A stretch of 43,775 nt of DNA from Nocardia nova NBRC 15556 (GTDB lineage: Bacteria; Actinomycetota; Actinomycetes; Mycobacteriales; Mycobacteriaceae): NCBI RefSeq assembly GCF_001613005.1, contig NZ_BDBN01000079.1, positions 1 to 43,775 of the forward strand, written 5' to 3'. The position numbers and the translations under genes are program-made. The notes below the pieces were generated by a model. That model was not told the origin of the DNA. It saw only the letters and a list, made by a program, of their open reading frames with translations, and ran no database searches. Every line of letters begins with the position of its first letter. The first letter of the stretch is position 1. Shown here one piece after another: positions 16,415 through 24,830 of this stretch.

Positions 16415-17575
16415 GTGCACGCTACCGACCCTTGGGCACCGTTGATCCTCGAATCCGGTGCCAGATTGAGAAATCGCTTCCTCCTCGCGCCGATGACCAC
16501 CGATGCCTCGACACCGGAAGGATCTGCGACAGAGGCCGAACTGAACTACCTTGCCCGCCGCGGTGCCACCGAATTCGGCGCCGCCATCACCTCGTGTGCC
16601 TACGTCCACGCCGACGGCCGCTCGTGGCAGGGTATCGGAGCCACTGGTCCCGATCAGCTGGACAGTCTTCGCGCAGTCGCCCAGGCAGCTCGTGGAAGCG
16701 ATGGACTCGCGATTCTGCAGATCTATGACGGTGGACGAATCGCGCTGCCGGAGCTCGTGGGACCGAGAGGCATTCGCGGGCCATCGGCCATTGCCTCAGC
16801 GCGGCCGAACGCTCGTGTCCCCCGGGAGCTGACGGAAAACGAGATCATCGACCTTCTGGCGTGCTTCGCGCGTGCCGCCGAGCTCGGAGTGCGCGCGGGA
16901 TTCGACGGAATCGAAATCCATGGCGCCAACCATTATCTCATTCACCAGTTCTTCTCACCCCGGGCAAATCAGCGGCGAGACCGGTGGGGTGGCGATGATA
17001 TCGACCGGATGCGCTTCCCCCTCGCCGTCGCCGACGCCGTGCGCGATGCGGTGGGACCCCATGTGACACTGGGCTTTCGGGTGACGCCGTTCGAATCCGA
17101 GCCCGGCGGTTACACACTGGATGATTCCGTTCGCCTCGTCGACCGGCTGGCCCGGGCGCGGGTCGACTACGTGCACATTTCGATGGACAACTTCCGCGCG
17201 AATTCGCCCCAGCCCGAGGATCGGGACTGGACCAGAACACGAACACGCGTCGAATCGCGCAATCCGATACGGGCGATAGCCGATGTGGTGGCCGGCCGCT
17301 GTGCGGTGGTCGCCAGTGGCGGTATTCGCACGGCCGACGACGCGGCCGAGGCCATGAGCGCGGGTGCCGACCTGATCGCGGTCGGTCGCGCGGCACTGAT
17401 CGACCCGGAATGGGTCGATAAACTCAAAGCCGGTGTACCGCATCAGGTTCGCACCGTGCTGCCTGCGGATCCCGCCGAAATCGCCGACACTTTGACGATC
17501 CCTCCGCGCATGGTGCGATACCTGCTGAGCCGTCCCGGATGGATTCCACGAGCCGAGCAGCAGGTCGGGCGATGA
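16415..17575 (+). CDS. NADH:flavin oxidoreductase, old yellow enzyme family
   Basis: A 386-residue FMN-dependent TIM-barrel oxidoreductase. The N-terminal strand LRNRFLLAPMTTDAS, the EIHGANHYLIHQFFSPRANQR active-site block with its RRDRWGG continuation, and the phosphate-binding VVASGGIRTADDA and AVGRAALIDPEW loops are typical. Family members reduce activated C=C bonds or demethylate; there is no C-terminal iron-sulphur domain, so it is the short form. A GTG start at 16415 is preferred because AGGAG lies five bases upstream. Its stop overlaps the nitrilase-like start (ATGA). It could reduce an unsaturated ring or side chain in the pathway, but the substrate is not evident. Confidence 0.88.
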   Translation: MHATDPWAPLILESGARLRNRFLLAPMTTDASTPEGSATEAELNYLARRGATEFGAAITSCAYVHADGRSWQGIGATGPDQLDSLRAVAQAARGSDGLAILQIYDGGRIALPELVGPRGIRGPSAIASARPNARVPRELTENEIIDLLACFARAAELGVRAGFDGIEIHGANHYLIHQFFSPRANQRRDRWGGDDIDRMRFPLAVADAVRDAVGPHVTLGFRVTPFESEPGGYTLDDSVRLVDRLARARVDYVHISMDNFRANSPQPEDRDWTRTRTRVESRNPIRAIADVVAGRCAVVASGGIRTADDAAEAMSAGADLIAVGRAALIDPEWVDKLKAGVPHQVRTVLPADPAEIADTLTIPPRMVRYLLSRPGWIPRAEQQVGR

Positions 17576-18381
17576 GTGGTTCGAAGCTCCGAATCGCGCT
17601 CTGTCAGATCAATTCCACCGATGATCCAGGACACAACCTCGCACAGATCAGTGACTGGGTGTTGCGGGCCGCCGCGCGCGGTGCCCGCGTGGTCGTCTTT
17701 CCCGAGGCGACCATGGTTTCGTTCGGTAGTCCACTCGCCGACCACGCCGAACCGCTCGATGGCCCCTGGGCGGACGCGGTCGCCGAGATGGCCGACGAGC
17801 ACAATCTTCTCGTCGTCGCGGGAATGTTCACACCGGCGGGCGATCGAATCCGCAACACCGTGCTGGTCACCGGGCTCGGGCATCACCGGGGGTATCACAA
17901 GATCCACCTCTACGACGCCTTCGGCCATCGCGAATCCGCCGCGGTGGAGCCGGGAACCGAACAGCTCACCGTGACTGTGGACGATGTCGTCCTGGGTGTG
18001 GCGATCTGTTATGACGTTCGCTTTCCGCTGCTGTTCCAGCAACTGGCCGACCGAGGCGCGGACGCGGTCCTCCTTCCTACCTGCTGGGGCGCCGGTCCGG
18101 GCAAGCTCGAGCAATGGGAGGTCCTCGTGCGTGCGCGCGCGCTCGACTCCGGGTGCTGGATTCTCGGGTGCGATCAGGCCGACCCGGACGCCACCGGGTT
18201 GTCGGTGAACCCGAAGGTTCCGAGCGGCATCGGATGTTCGGTCGCCGTCGACCCGCTCGGTCGTGTCGCACACCGACTCGGGGCCGAACCCGGCCTGCTG
18301 GTCACCGAGATCGATCACGACTCGGTGATCCGAGCGCGAGCAGCGACAGGGGTGCTCGCCAATCGCGTGCCACTGGGTTGA
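17572..18381 (+). CDS. Carbon-nitrogen hydrolase (nitrilase superfamily)
   Basis: A 269-residue nitrilase-superfamily enzyme with its Glu-Lys-Cys triad: Glu45 (VFPEATM), Lys110 (YHKIHLYD) and Cys146 (GVAICYDVRFP). The length and the CYDVRFP motif point to an omega-amidase or related amide hydrolase rather than a true nitrilase, which is usually longer. The ATG at 17572 overlaps the preceding gene's stop, so the two are coupled. It is the last gene of the plus-strand group and ends 15 bases before the convergent LuxR-type gene; no clear hairpin lies between them. It is the third C-N hydrolase of the cluster. Confidence 0.88.
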   Translation: MSGSKLRIALCQINSTDDPGHNLAQISDWVLRAAARGARVVVFPEATMVSFGSPLADHAEPLDGPWADAVAEMADEHNLLVVAGMFTPAGDRIRNTVLVTGLGHHRGYHKIHLYDAFGHRESAAVEPGTEQLTVTVDDVVLGVAICYDVRFPLLFQQLADRGADAVLLPTCWGAGPGKLEQWEVLVRARALDSGCWILGCDQADPDATGLSVNPKVPSGIGCSVAVDPLGRVAHRLGAEPGLLVTEIDHDSVIRARAATGVLANRVPLG

Positions 18382-18396
18382 GCGACTGCGCCGCGG

Positions 18397-20715
18397 TCAG
18401 CCGCGAACACCGGCGAGCAGCACGGCTACCTGAGTCCGGGAGTTCACGCCCAGCTTGGTGAAGATGTGCTCGACGTGGGTCTCCACTGTCCGCGGCGCGA
18501 CGACCAGCGCCTGCGAGATCTGCTTGTTCGTCTTCCCCTCGGCCAGCATTCGCGCCACTTCGGTCTCGCGTGGTGTCAGCCCCGCCAGCAAGACCTCCTC
18601 GGAGGAGGGAGGCTCCCGTTGTGGCTCCTCCTCCCCGAGCGCGTAGCCGATGGCCCGCTCGGTGCCCAGTCGAGCTCCCTCGGTGAGTTCCGCATCGAAT
18701 ACTTTCGCACCCAATCTGTTTCGTGCGGTGTCCGCGGCTCGTTCGGCCCAGGCGCGGAGTTCGAATCCGCCCGGATAGTCGCCGAGTTGTTTCCATACGC
18801 TGCGGGCCGCGCCCATCAGACGAGCCGCCCGCACGTAGTCGTGGTCGTCTGCCGCCACCCAGGACAGCATTTCCAGTACCACAGCGATTCCGAGTGCGTC
18901 ATGGAACGGACGCTTGCCAGCCAGCGCGTCCCGCAGCAGCGTCCCTGCCTGCTCGTTTTCGCCACGCATCCACCGCGCCAACCCCAGAAAGGTCGAAATC
19001 CACGACAGCAGCCAGTGTTCGTCTTTCGCGATACACGCCTGGCGGCACTGTTCGAGGACCTCCAGCGCTCGATCCGGCTCCTGCCTCCGGCAGTAGGCCC
19101 AGCCCAGCTGCTCGAGGGCGAGCACATGCAGCAGACTCGGCCCGCCCGCGGCTTCCATGGCCGACCCCTGCTCGATCAGTTGCATGCCGAGTGCCGTATT
19201 TCCGAGATTGTGTTCAGCGACACCGCGAAAGTGAGTCGCATGCGCGAGGTTCATCGAATCCCCCAGTTCCTCGGCCAGCGCCTGGCTGTTTCGCAACAAT
19301 TCCAGCGCAACCACTGCTTTGCCCTCCGCGACCGCCAGATAGCCGTTGGACCACAGTGCCGCGGCACGCTCGGAGCTGGGGCTGCGATCGGATGACAGAC
19401 AGCGATCCAGCCAGTGGCGGCCTTCTCGTTGACGACCGCATCCGATCCAGTACCAGAACAGCGCGGCAGCCATTCCCAGAGCGGTGCGACCGCCCGAAGG
19501 ATCCGCGAGCAGTGAATCGAGCACAGCCTGGAGATTCGCGTGCTCGCCACGCATGCGTTCGACCATTTGCTCCTGTCGGGGCCCGAACCATTCGGCGTCG
19601 AATTCTTGGGCCAGCCGCTGGTAGTACCTGCGGTAACGGGCCACGATGTCGGGCCCTTCCATCCGCTCATGGAGTTTGCGCAGTCCGTACTCGCGAACCG
19701 TTTCCAGCATGCGATAGGTCGGTGTGCCGTCGTTCGGTTGCTGGGCCAGCAGAGATTTGTCGACCAGCGCCGCGATATCGTCGACGATCGACGCGCGCGG
19801 CAGGTCCGGTCCGCTGCAGATACATTCTGCGGCCTGCAGGTTTACCGGACCGGTGAATATCGACAGCCGCTCCCAGAGCAATCGTTCACGCGCGGAACAT
19901 AATTCGTAGCTCCAGTCCAGTGTCGCCCACAGCGACTGCTGGCGCGGGGCGGCGGAGCGGTCACCGGCACCGAGCAACCGGTAGTGATCATCGAGACGAT
20001 GCAGCAACTCACGCGGGGACAATGCCCGCATGCGGCCCGCCGCGAGTTCGATCGCTAGCGGCAGACCGTCCAGGCGCCTGCACAATTGCTCGATCTGTTC
20101 GGCGTTGTCCGCTGTGACATCGAATCCGGGAGCTGCGGCCGCTGCCCGCTCGGCGAACAGGGTGACCGCCTCCGAGCGAGCCGCGGCGCCGGCATCCTTT
20201 TTCGTTCCCGGAGCCCGCACCGACAGCGGCTGCACGTCGAAGACATGCTCACCTGCCACCCGCAACGGTTCCCGGCTGGTGGCCAGGATCCGCAGATCCC
20301 CGCATGCGGACAGCAGATTTCGTGTCAGCACCGCGCTCTCGGCCAGCACATGTTCACAATTGTCGAGGATGACGAGCATTTCCCTGCCGCGGAGATAGTC
20401 GATCAGGGCGGCGACCACATCGTGCTGATGGGTGGTGACACCCAATGCCTGCGCGACGGACAATGCCACCAGATCAGGACCTGCCACCTCGGCGAGCTCG
20501 ACCAGCACCACTCCGTCGGCGAACCCACGCTGCGCCATGCGCGCTACGTGCACTGCGAGCCGTGTCTTGCCTACACCGCCAAGACCGGTCAAGGTCACCA
20601 GCCGCGATCCGGCCAGAAGCCGACGCACCTCCACGGTTTCGGCCGTACGCCCGACGATACTGTTCATCTCCACCGGAAGGCCCGGCATCCTGAGCGGAAT
20701 GGCGGCCTCGGCCAT
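18397..20715 (-). CDS. LuxR-family regulator with N-terminal NB-ARC-like ATPase
   Basis: A 772-residue regulator: a P-loop ATPase at the N-terminus (Walker A GLGGVGKT at residues 44-51, Walker B LVILDNCE), a helical TPR-like middle section, and a LuxR-type helix-turn-helix at the C-terminus (LTPRETEVARMLAEGKTNKQIS through RTVETHVEHIFTKLGV). Proteins of this plan are large ATP-dependent activators. The ATG at 20715 follows GAGGTG; an upstream ATG at 20877 would add 54 basic residues and consume the divergent promoter region, so it is rejected. The gene is divergent from the second oxygenase operon and convergent with the nitrilase-like gene. I infer that it controls the 20.9-23.9 kb operon. 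Confidence 0.9.
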   Translation of the reverse strand: MAEAAIPLRMPGLPVEMNSIVGRTAETVEVRRLLAGSRLVTLTGLGGVGKTRLAVHVARMAQRGFADGVVLVELAEVAGPDLVALSVAQALGVTTHQHDVVAALIDYLRGREMLVILDNCEHVLAESAVLTRNLLSACGDLRILATSREPLRVAGEHVFDVQPLSVRAPGTKKDAGAAARSEAVTLFAERAAAAAPGFDVTADNAEQIEQLCRRLDGLPLAIELAAGRMRALSPRELLHRLDDHYRLLGAGDRSAAPRQQSLWATLDWSYELCSARERLLWERLSIFTGPVNLQAAECICSGPDLPRASIVDDIAALVDKSLLAQQPNDGTPTYRMLETVREYGLRKLHERMEGPDIVARYRRYYQRLAQEFDAEWFGPRQEQMVERMRGEHANLQAVLDSLLADPSGGRTALGMAAALFWYWIGCGRQREGRHWLDRCLSSDRSPSSERAAALWSNGYLAVAEGKAVVALELLRNSQALAEELGDSMNLAHATHFRGVAEHNLGNTALGMQLIEQGSAMEAAGGPSLLHVLALEQLGWAYCRRQEPDRALEVLEQCRQACIAKDEHWLLSWISTFLGLARWMRGENEQAGTLLRDALAGKRPFHDALGIAVVLEMLSWVAADDHDYVRAARLMGAARSVWKQLGDYPGGFELRAWAERAADTARNRLGAKVFDAELTEGARLGTERAIGYALGEEEPQREPPSSEEVLLAGLTPRETEVARMLAEGKTNKQISQALVVAPRTVETHVEHIFTKLGVNSRTQVAVLLAGVRG

Positions 20716-20825
20716 CAAATCACCTCGACGTTCCAATAGGTGCCATCGACAATAGCCATCCGAGCGCCGGAGAACAGGCGCTTTCACGGCCTTCCGGCGA
20801 CGTTCCGGCATCCGGACCGAGTGCG

Positions 20826-20854
20826 TTGGCAACGCGGCGCGGGCCTCGTACCGT
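20826..20854 (+). promoter_or_regulatory. Candidate promoter of the second oxygenase operon
   Basis: TTGGCA at 20826-20831 and TACCGT at 20849-20854 are separated by 17 bases, a reasonable sigma-70-like pair for this GC content. The pair lies 40 bases before the GTG start of the alpha subunit in the 178-base divergent region shared with the LuxR-type gene. The region also has two copies of CGACGTTCC (about 20731 and 20802), possible regulator contacts. Confidence 0.35.
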
Positions 20855-20893
20855 ACCGAAAATTCCGCAGGATGCACTACGAGGAGACAGCAC

Positions 20894-22303
20894 GTGTTCG
20901 ATCAAATGATCAGATCCGATTCCGGCGGCCGAATCACGACATCACGGTCTGCCGCGAAATTCTTCCGCACGGTGGACAGCGATCTGGAGCAAGGAATTGT
21001 ATCGCCACGGATCTACAACGACTCGGAGCTCTATTCCTATGAGCTGGATCGCATCTTCGCCCGATGCTGGTGTTTCGTCGCTCACGAGTCGGAAATTCCC
21101 ATGCCGGGTGACTATGTCCTGCGCTACATAGGCCAGGACCAGTTCATCGTCGTTCGTGACGAGGACGGTGAAGTCCGCGTCTTGTTCAACAAGTGCACAC
21201 ATCGCGGCAGCCCGGTCTGTCGGGTGGAAAAGGGGAACAGTTCCCACTTCCGCTGCCCTTATCACTCGTGGTTGTTCAAGAACAACGGTGAATGGAGCGG
21301 TGCGCCGTACCGGAAGAAGGCGTACAAACACCTCGACGCCGGCTCATGGGGGCTGGTCGCCGCACCACACGTCGATTCGGTGCACGGACTGATCTTCGCG
21401 TGCCTGGATCCTGCCGCGCCGACACTCGACGAGTATCTGGGTGGCATGCGCTGGTATCTGGATGTGCTGTTGGGCCTGGACCCGAAGGGCATGCGCGCGA
21501 TCGGCGAACCACACCGCTGGCGGGTTCCTGCGAACTGGAAATCGGCTGCGGACAACGTCATGGCCGATGCCTATCACGTTCCTTCGCTTCACCGTTCGGC
21601 CGAAGAGGTCGGGATGTTCCCGAATATCGAAGCGGGCGGCGCCGGCCCTCAGGGCGTATCCCGGCATGTGTTTTTCGATGAAGGACACGGAATGATCGTC
21701 AACGACGGCTTCCTGCCTCCCCCGTGGCATCGCACCGGCTTCCCGCCCGAGGTGGCCGAGAACTTCCGGCTGGACCACCTCACCAACGATCAGCGCCTGT
21801 TCGCCGAAAGCCACTCCGCCACAACGTTCCTCATCTTCCCCAACCTCGGGTTGATTCGAGTTCCTGCCTCGCCCCATCCGGATGCTCCGCCGATGGTCTT
21901 CACCTATCTGCGGCTCATGCAGCCAGTGGGGCTCGGCACCATGGAGAACTGGAACTGGACCCTCGGCTGGAACAGCGCCCCGGAGCAGTTCAACGAGGAC
22001 GCCTACGTGGCCGGACTGAGCATGCACGGCCCCGCAGGCATCCTCGAACAGGACGACCCGGTCGCCTGGGCCGGCGCGCCGATAGCCGGCAAGTCGGTCT
22101 TCGCCCGAAAAAGCGGAATGCGCTTGAACTTCCAACTCGGCCTCGACGGTATGAGCGACTACGGCGAGGACCCGCAATGGCGTTTCCCAGGCCGGGCGAC
22201 CACCTCCGCTCTGGGCGAAGCACCCCAGCGTGCCTTCTATCGGCGATGGCTGCGCGAGGTGTCAACCGAGGATCGCGCCGCGGAACAGGAGAGCCCCCGG
22301 TGA
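20894..22303 (+). CDS. Ring-hydroxylating dioxygenase alpha subunit, system 2
   Basis: A 469-residue Rieske oxygenase catalytic subunit. The [2Fe-2S] ligands are Cys101, His103, Cys121 and His124 (CTHRGS and CPYHSW). The mononuclear iron site reads MADAYHVPSLHRS, giving Asp225, His228 and His233. It differs clearly from system 1, so the two are not recent duplicates. The GTG start at 20894 follows GAGGAG by seven bases. The operon has no ferredoxin or reductase, so electrons probably come from the reductase-ferredoxin at 8565-10160 or from elsewhere in the genome. The presence of a beta subunit and an SDR downstream marks it as a dihydrodiol-forming dioxygenase rather than a single-subunit demethylase. 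Confidence 0.92.
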   Translation: MFDQMIRSDSGGRITTSRSAAKFFRTVDSDLEQGIVSPRIYNDSELYSYELDRIFARCWCFVAHESEIPMPGDYVLRYIGQDQFIVVRDEDGEVRVLFNKCTHRGSPVCRVEKGNSSHFRCPYHSWLFKNNGEWSGAPYRKKAYKHLDAGSWGLVAAPHVDSVHGLIFACLDPAAPTLDEYLGGMRWYLDVLLGLDPKGMRAIGEPHRWRVPANWKSAADNVMADAYHVPSLHRSAEEVGMFPNIEAGGAGPQGVSRHVFFDEGHGMIVNDGFLPPPWHRTGFPPEVAENFRLDHLTNDQRLFAESHSATTFLIFPNLGLIRVPASPHPDAPPMVFTYLRLMQPVGLGTMENWNWTLGWNSAPEQFNEDAYVAGLSMHGPAGILEQDDPVAWAGAPIAGKSVFARKSGMRLNFQLGLDGMSDYGEDPQWRFPGRATTSALGEAPQRAFYRRWLREVSTEDRAAEQESPR

Positions 22304-22833
22304 CCACGACGTCCGAATCCACTACCGGTGTGCCTCGGGAAATTGCCGACGAATGCGCTGACTTCCTGTTCCGGGAAGCGGGGTATCTCGACCATCGGCA
22401 ATTCGATCGCTGGCTCGACTGCCTTTCCACCGAACTGATTTATCTCATGCCGATCCGCGTCACCCGTGGACCGGAATCACGGGACGTGGAATTCTCTCCA
22501 CTGGGATTCCACATGAAGGAGACCTACGCATCGATGAAAATGCGGGTCTCGCGATTGGCCACCGAACACGCATACGCGGAGGACCCGCCGTCACGAACAC
22601 AGCGGTTGGTGACCAACATCCGGGTCGCCACCCATGAAGACCCCGAAAAATTCGATGTGGCAAGCAATTTCATGTGCTACCGCAGTCAGGGCGATGGCGT
22701 CGAATTCGACCTCATCGTCGGCGAGCGCTTCGACGTCCTGCACAAAGGCCCGAAGGGATGGAAGCTCGCGGCTCGGACGGTCCATCTGGCGCATACGACA
22801 CTCGTGACCGCAAATCTCGGGATATTCCTGTGA
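22300..22833 (+). CDS. Ring-hydroxylating dioxygenase beta subunit, system 2
   Basis: A 177-residue SnoaL-like beta subunit with LIYLMPIRVTRG, the YAEDPPSRTQRLVTNIRV stretch and the terminal TLVTANLGIFL strand. Its GTG start overlaps the alpha stop (GTGA), and AGGAG sits about ten bases upstream, so alpha and beta are translationally coupled. It is shorter than the system 1 beta subunit by 14 residues. Confidence 0.9.
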   Translation: MTTTSESTTGVPREIADECADFLFREAGYLDHRQFDRWLDCLSTELIYLMPIRVTRGPESRDVEFSPLGFHMKETYASMKMRVSRLATEHAYAEDPPSRTQRLVTNIRVATHEDPEKFDVASNFMCYRSQGDGVEFDLIVGERFDVLHKGPKGWKLAARTVHLAHTTLVTANLGIFL

Positions 22834-23036
22834 AACCGCTACGCCTGAGCAACGAGTTCGCCGAAGTGACCCTTCGCATCGTCGACACCGGCAACGGGGA
22901 ACGGCTCGAGATTGCCTCACCCCGTCGCGGCACCGATATCCGACTCGATCCGGTCGTCTTGGAAGCCCTCACCTGGCAGAGCCGCGATGCCTTCACTCGA
23001 ATGCTCGAAGGCTCCATCGGCCCAGTGAACCCCTGA
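22830..23036 (+). CDS. Small oxygenase-operon protein (68 aa)
   Basis: A 68-residue protein whose GTG start overlaps the beta-subunit stop (GTGA), so it is almost certainly translated. The sequence has SNEFAEVTLRIVDTGNGERL followed by IASPRRGTDIRLDPVVLEAL; it reads as one small beta-rich domain with no cysteine or metal-binding motif. I recall similar short proteins next to ring-hydroxylating dioxygenases in actinobacteria, some loosely labelled as dihydrodiol dehydrogenase although far too small for one. It may be an assembly or accessory subunit. The function is unknown. Confidence 0.75.
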   Translation: MKPLRLSNEFAEVTLRIVDTGNGERLEIASPRRGTDIRLDPVVLEALTWQSRDAFTRMLEGSIGPVNP

Positions 23037-23090
23037 ATCACACACTTCCGGCCCCGGATGCGGGGCCCACAACCACAGAAAGAGACCGAA

Positions 23091-23912
23091 ATGACTGAGG
23101 GTTGGCTGACCGACAAGGTCGTACTGATCACCGGCGGTGGCACCGGTATCGGCCGCGCCGTCGTCGAACGCTTCGTCGCCGAAGGCGCGCGGGTGGGAGT
23201 GCTCGACCGCTCGGACGAAGCCATCGCTGATCTGCGCGCGTTGCTCGGAACGAACGTGGTTGCGACGCAAGGCGATGTACGCAGCCTGGACGATCACAAA
23301 CAAGCCGTCGCCGACACCGTCGAACAGTTCGGCCGCATCGATGCGCTCGTCACCGTGGCCGGAATCTTCGACTATTTCGTCTCGTTGGAGTCGATCGCCG
23401 AGGACCGGATCGACGCGGCATTCACCGAGATGTTCGACATCAACGTCAAGGGCTCGCTGCTGGCGGTGAAAGCCGCACTGCCCGAACTCAAATCGACCCA
23501 AGGCAACATCGTACTGACCATTTCCAACGCCGGCTACCTGCCCGGCGGTGGCGGCCCGTTGTATACCGGGTCCAAGTTCGCGGTCCGCGGCCTGCTCTCG
23601 CAACTGTCCTTCGAACTGGCACCCGACATTCGTGTCAACGCGGTAGCTCCCGGCGGAACCGTGACGCCGTTGCGTGGGATCACGGCCATGGATTCGGGCA
23701 ACCAACGCCTGGTCGATATGCCCGATCTACCCCGGCTGATCCGGCAAACCAACCCGCTGCAGGTCGCCTCCGAGCCAGACGACCACGGATGGGCGTATGT
23801 GTACTTGGCCTCGAAGGAGCGCACCAAGTCGGTAACCGGATGTGTGATCCATTCCGATGGCGGATTGCACAGCCGTGGACTCGTCCCGCTGGGCGGCGAG
23901 CTGATCTCGTAA
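23091..23912 (+). CDS. Short-chain dehydrogenase, cis-dihydrodiol dehydrogenase-like
   Basis: A 273-residue classical SDR: the NAD motif TGGGTGIG at residues 14-21, and catalytic Ser145, Tyr158 and Lys162 (YTGSK). The length, the VLDRSDEAIADL segment and the C-terminal CVIHSDGGLHSRG match the dihydrodiol dehydrogenases (BphB type) that rearomatise cis-dihydrodiols to catechols using NAD+. It is the only such enzyme in the window and lies 54 bases downstream of the small protein of system 2, so it could serve both oxygenases. The ATG at 23091 is preceded by a GAAAGAGA stretch. A steroid- or alcohol-dehydrogenase role cannot be ruled out from sequence alone. Confidence 0.85.
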   Translation: MTEGWLTDKVVLITGGGTGIGRAVVERFVAEGARVGVLDRSDEAIADLRALLGTNVVATQGDVRSLDDHKQAVADTVEQFGRIDALVTVAGIFDYFVSLESIAEDRIDAAFTEMFDINVKGSLLAVKAALPELKSTQGNIVLTISNAGYLPGGGGPLYTGSKFAVRGLLSQLSFELAPDIRVNAVAPGGTVTPLRGITAMDSGNQRLVDMPDLPRLIRQTNPLQVASEPDDHGWAYVYLASKERTKSVTGCVIHSDGGLHSRGLVPLGGELIS

Positions 23913-23927
23913 CGTTTCCTATCGAGC

Positions 23928-24827
23928 ATGGACCTGCGTCAACTGCAGTACTTCATCGCGGTCGCGGAGACCGAGAACTTCACCCGCGCCGCACAACAGG
24001 TACATGTCGCCCAATCGGGCGTCAGCGCCCATATCAAGGCGCTGGAACGCGAACTGGGCCAAGCACTTTTCGAACGGCGGCCGCGAGCTGTGAAGCTCAC
24101 GGCCGCCGGCGAGGCGTTGCTGCCCCATGCCCGTGCCGCCATGAACGCACTGGCGGCGGGGAGAGCGTCGATAGATGCACTGACCGGGCTCCTACATGGT
24201 CACGTGGGGATCGGCACGATCACCTCCATCTCCCCGCGCAGCATCGATCTACCCGAAATTCTGGCCTCCTTCCACCGCCGGCATCCGGGCGTCGACATCA
24301 CACTGGTCGAAGACACCGCCGCATCGCTCCTTGCCCGCCTCGCCGAGGGGAACGTCGACGTCGCCTTCACCAGCCTCACCGAGGAACTGAACGGTGACGT
24401 TCGCACGCGGGAATTGCACACCGAACGCGTCGTGGCCGCGTTGCTGCCGACCGATCCGCTGGCGCGCGAGTCACACCTGCCGCTGAGCGCCTGTGCGGAG
24501 CGCCTTCTCATCGCGCTGCCCGAGGGCTCAGGCCTGCGGCGTCAACTCGACCGCACCCTGGCCCGCGCAGGCGTCCGCGCCCGGATCGCGTTCGAAGCCG
24601 GTGACCCCGATGTCCTGGTCGCGATGGCGGAAAAGGGACTCGGCATGGCATTGGTTCCGGAATCGGCGCTGCGACACAACCAGCGGCTCGTCGCAGTCCC
24701 GGTCCCGGAGCTTCCCCTCGGAAGGCTCGGAGTGGTGTGGCGCGATCCGAGCGTCGCGGTCCCCGCCGCCCGCGTGTTCGTCGAACACACGGTGCGACAA
24801 ACCGCCGCCCGACAGACAGACCGGTAG
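23928..24827 (+). CDS. LysR-family transcriptional regulator
   Basis: A 299-residue LysR-type protein: N-terminal winged helix-turn-helix (MDLRQLQYFIAVAETENFTRAAQQVHVAQSG region) and a periplasmic-binding-like effector domain. It starts 15 bases after the SDR stop on the same strand and ends three bases before the convergent UbiX gene. LysR proteins usually act on divergent or nearby aromatic-catabolic operons, so the candidates are the oxygenase operon upstream and the UbiD/UbiX operon. The latter is not divergent from it, so the regulation is uncertain. Confidence 0.92.
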   Translation: MDLRQLQYFIAVAETENFTRAAQQVHVAQSGVSAHIKALERELGQALFERRPRAVKLTAAGEALLPHARAAMNALAAGRASIDALTGLLHGHVGIGTITSISPRSIDLPEILASFHRRHPGVDITLVEDTAASLLARLAEGNVDVAFTSLTEELNGDVRTRELHTERVVAALLPTDPLARESHLPLSACAERLLIALPEGSGLRRQLDRTLARAGVRARIAFEAGDPDVLVAMAEKGLGMALVPESALRHNQRLVAVPVPELPLGRLGVVWRDPSVAVPAARVFVEHTVRQTAARQTDR

Positions 24828-24830
24828 TGC

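Noticed and set aside
20716..20877. Longer LuxR-type protein starting at 20877
   Set aside because: The extra 54 residues are basic and unlike the family, and the region is needed for the divergent promoter.
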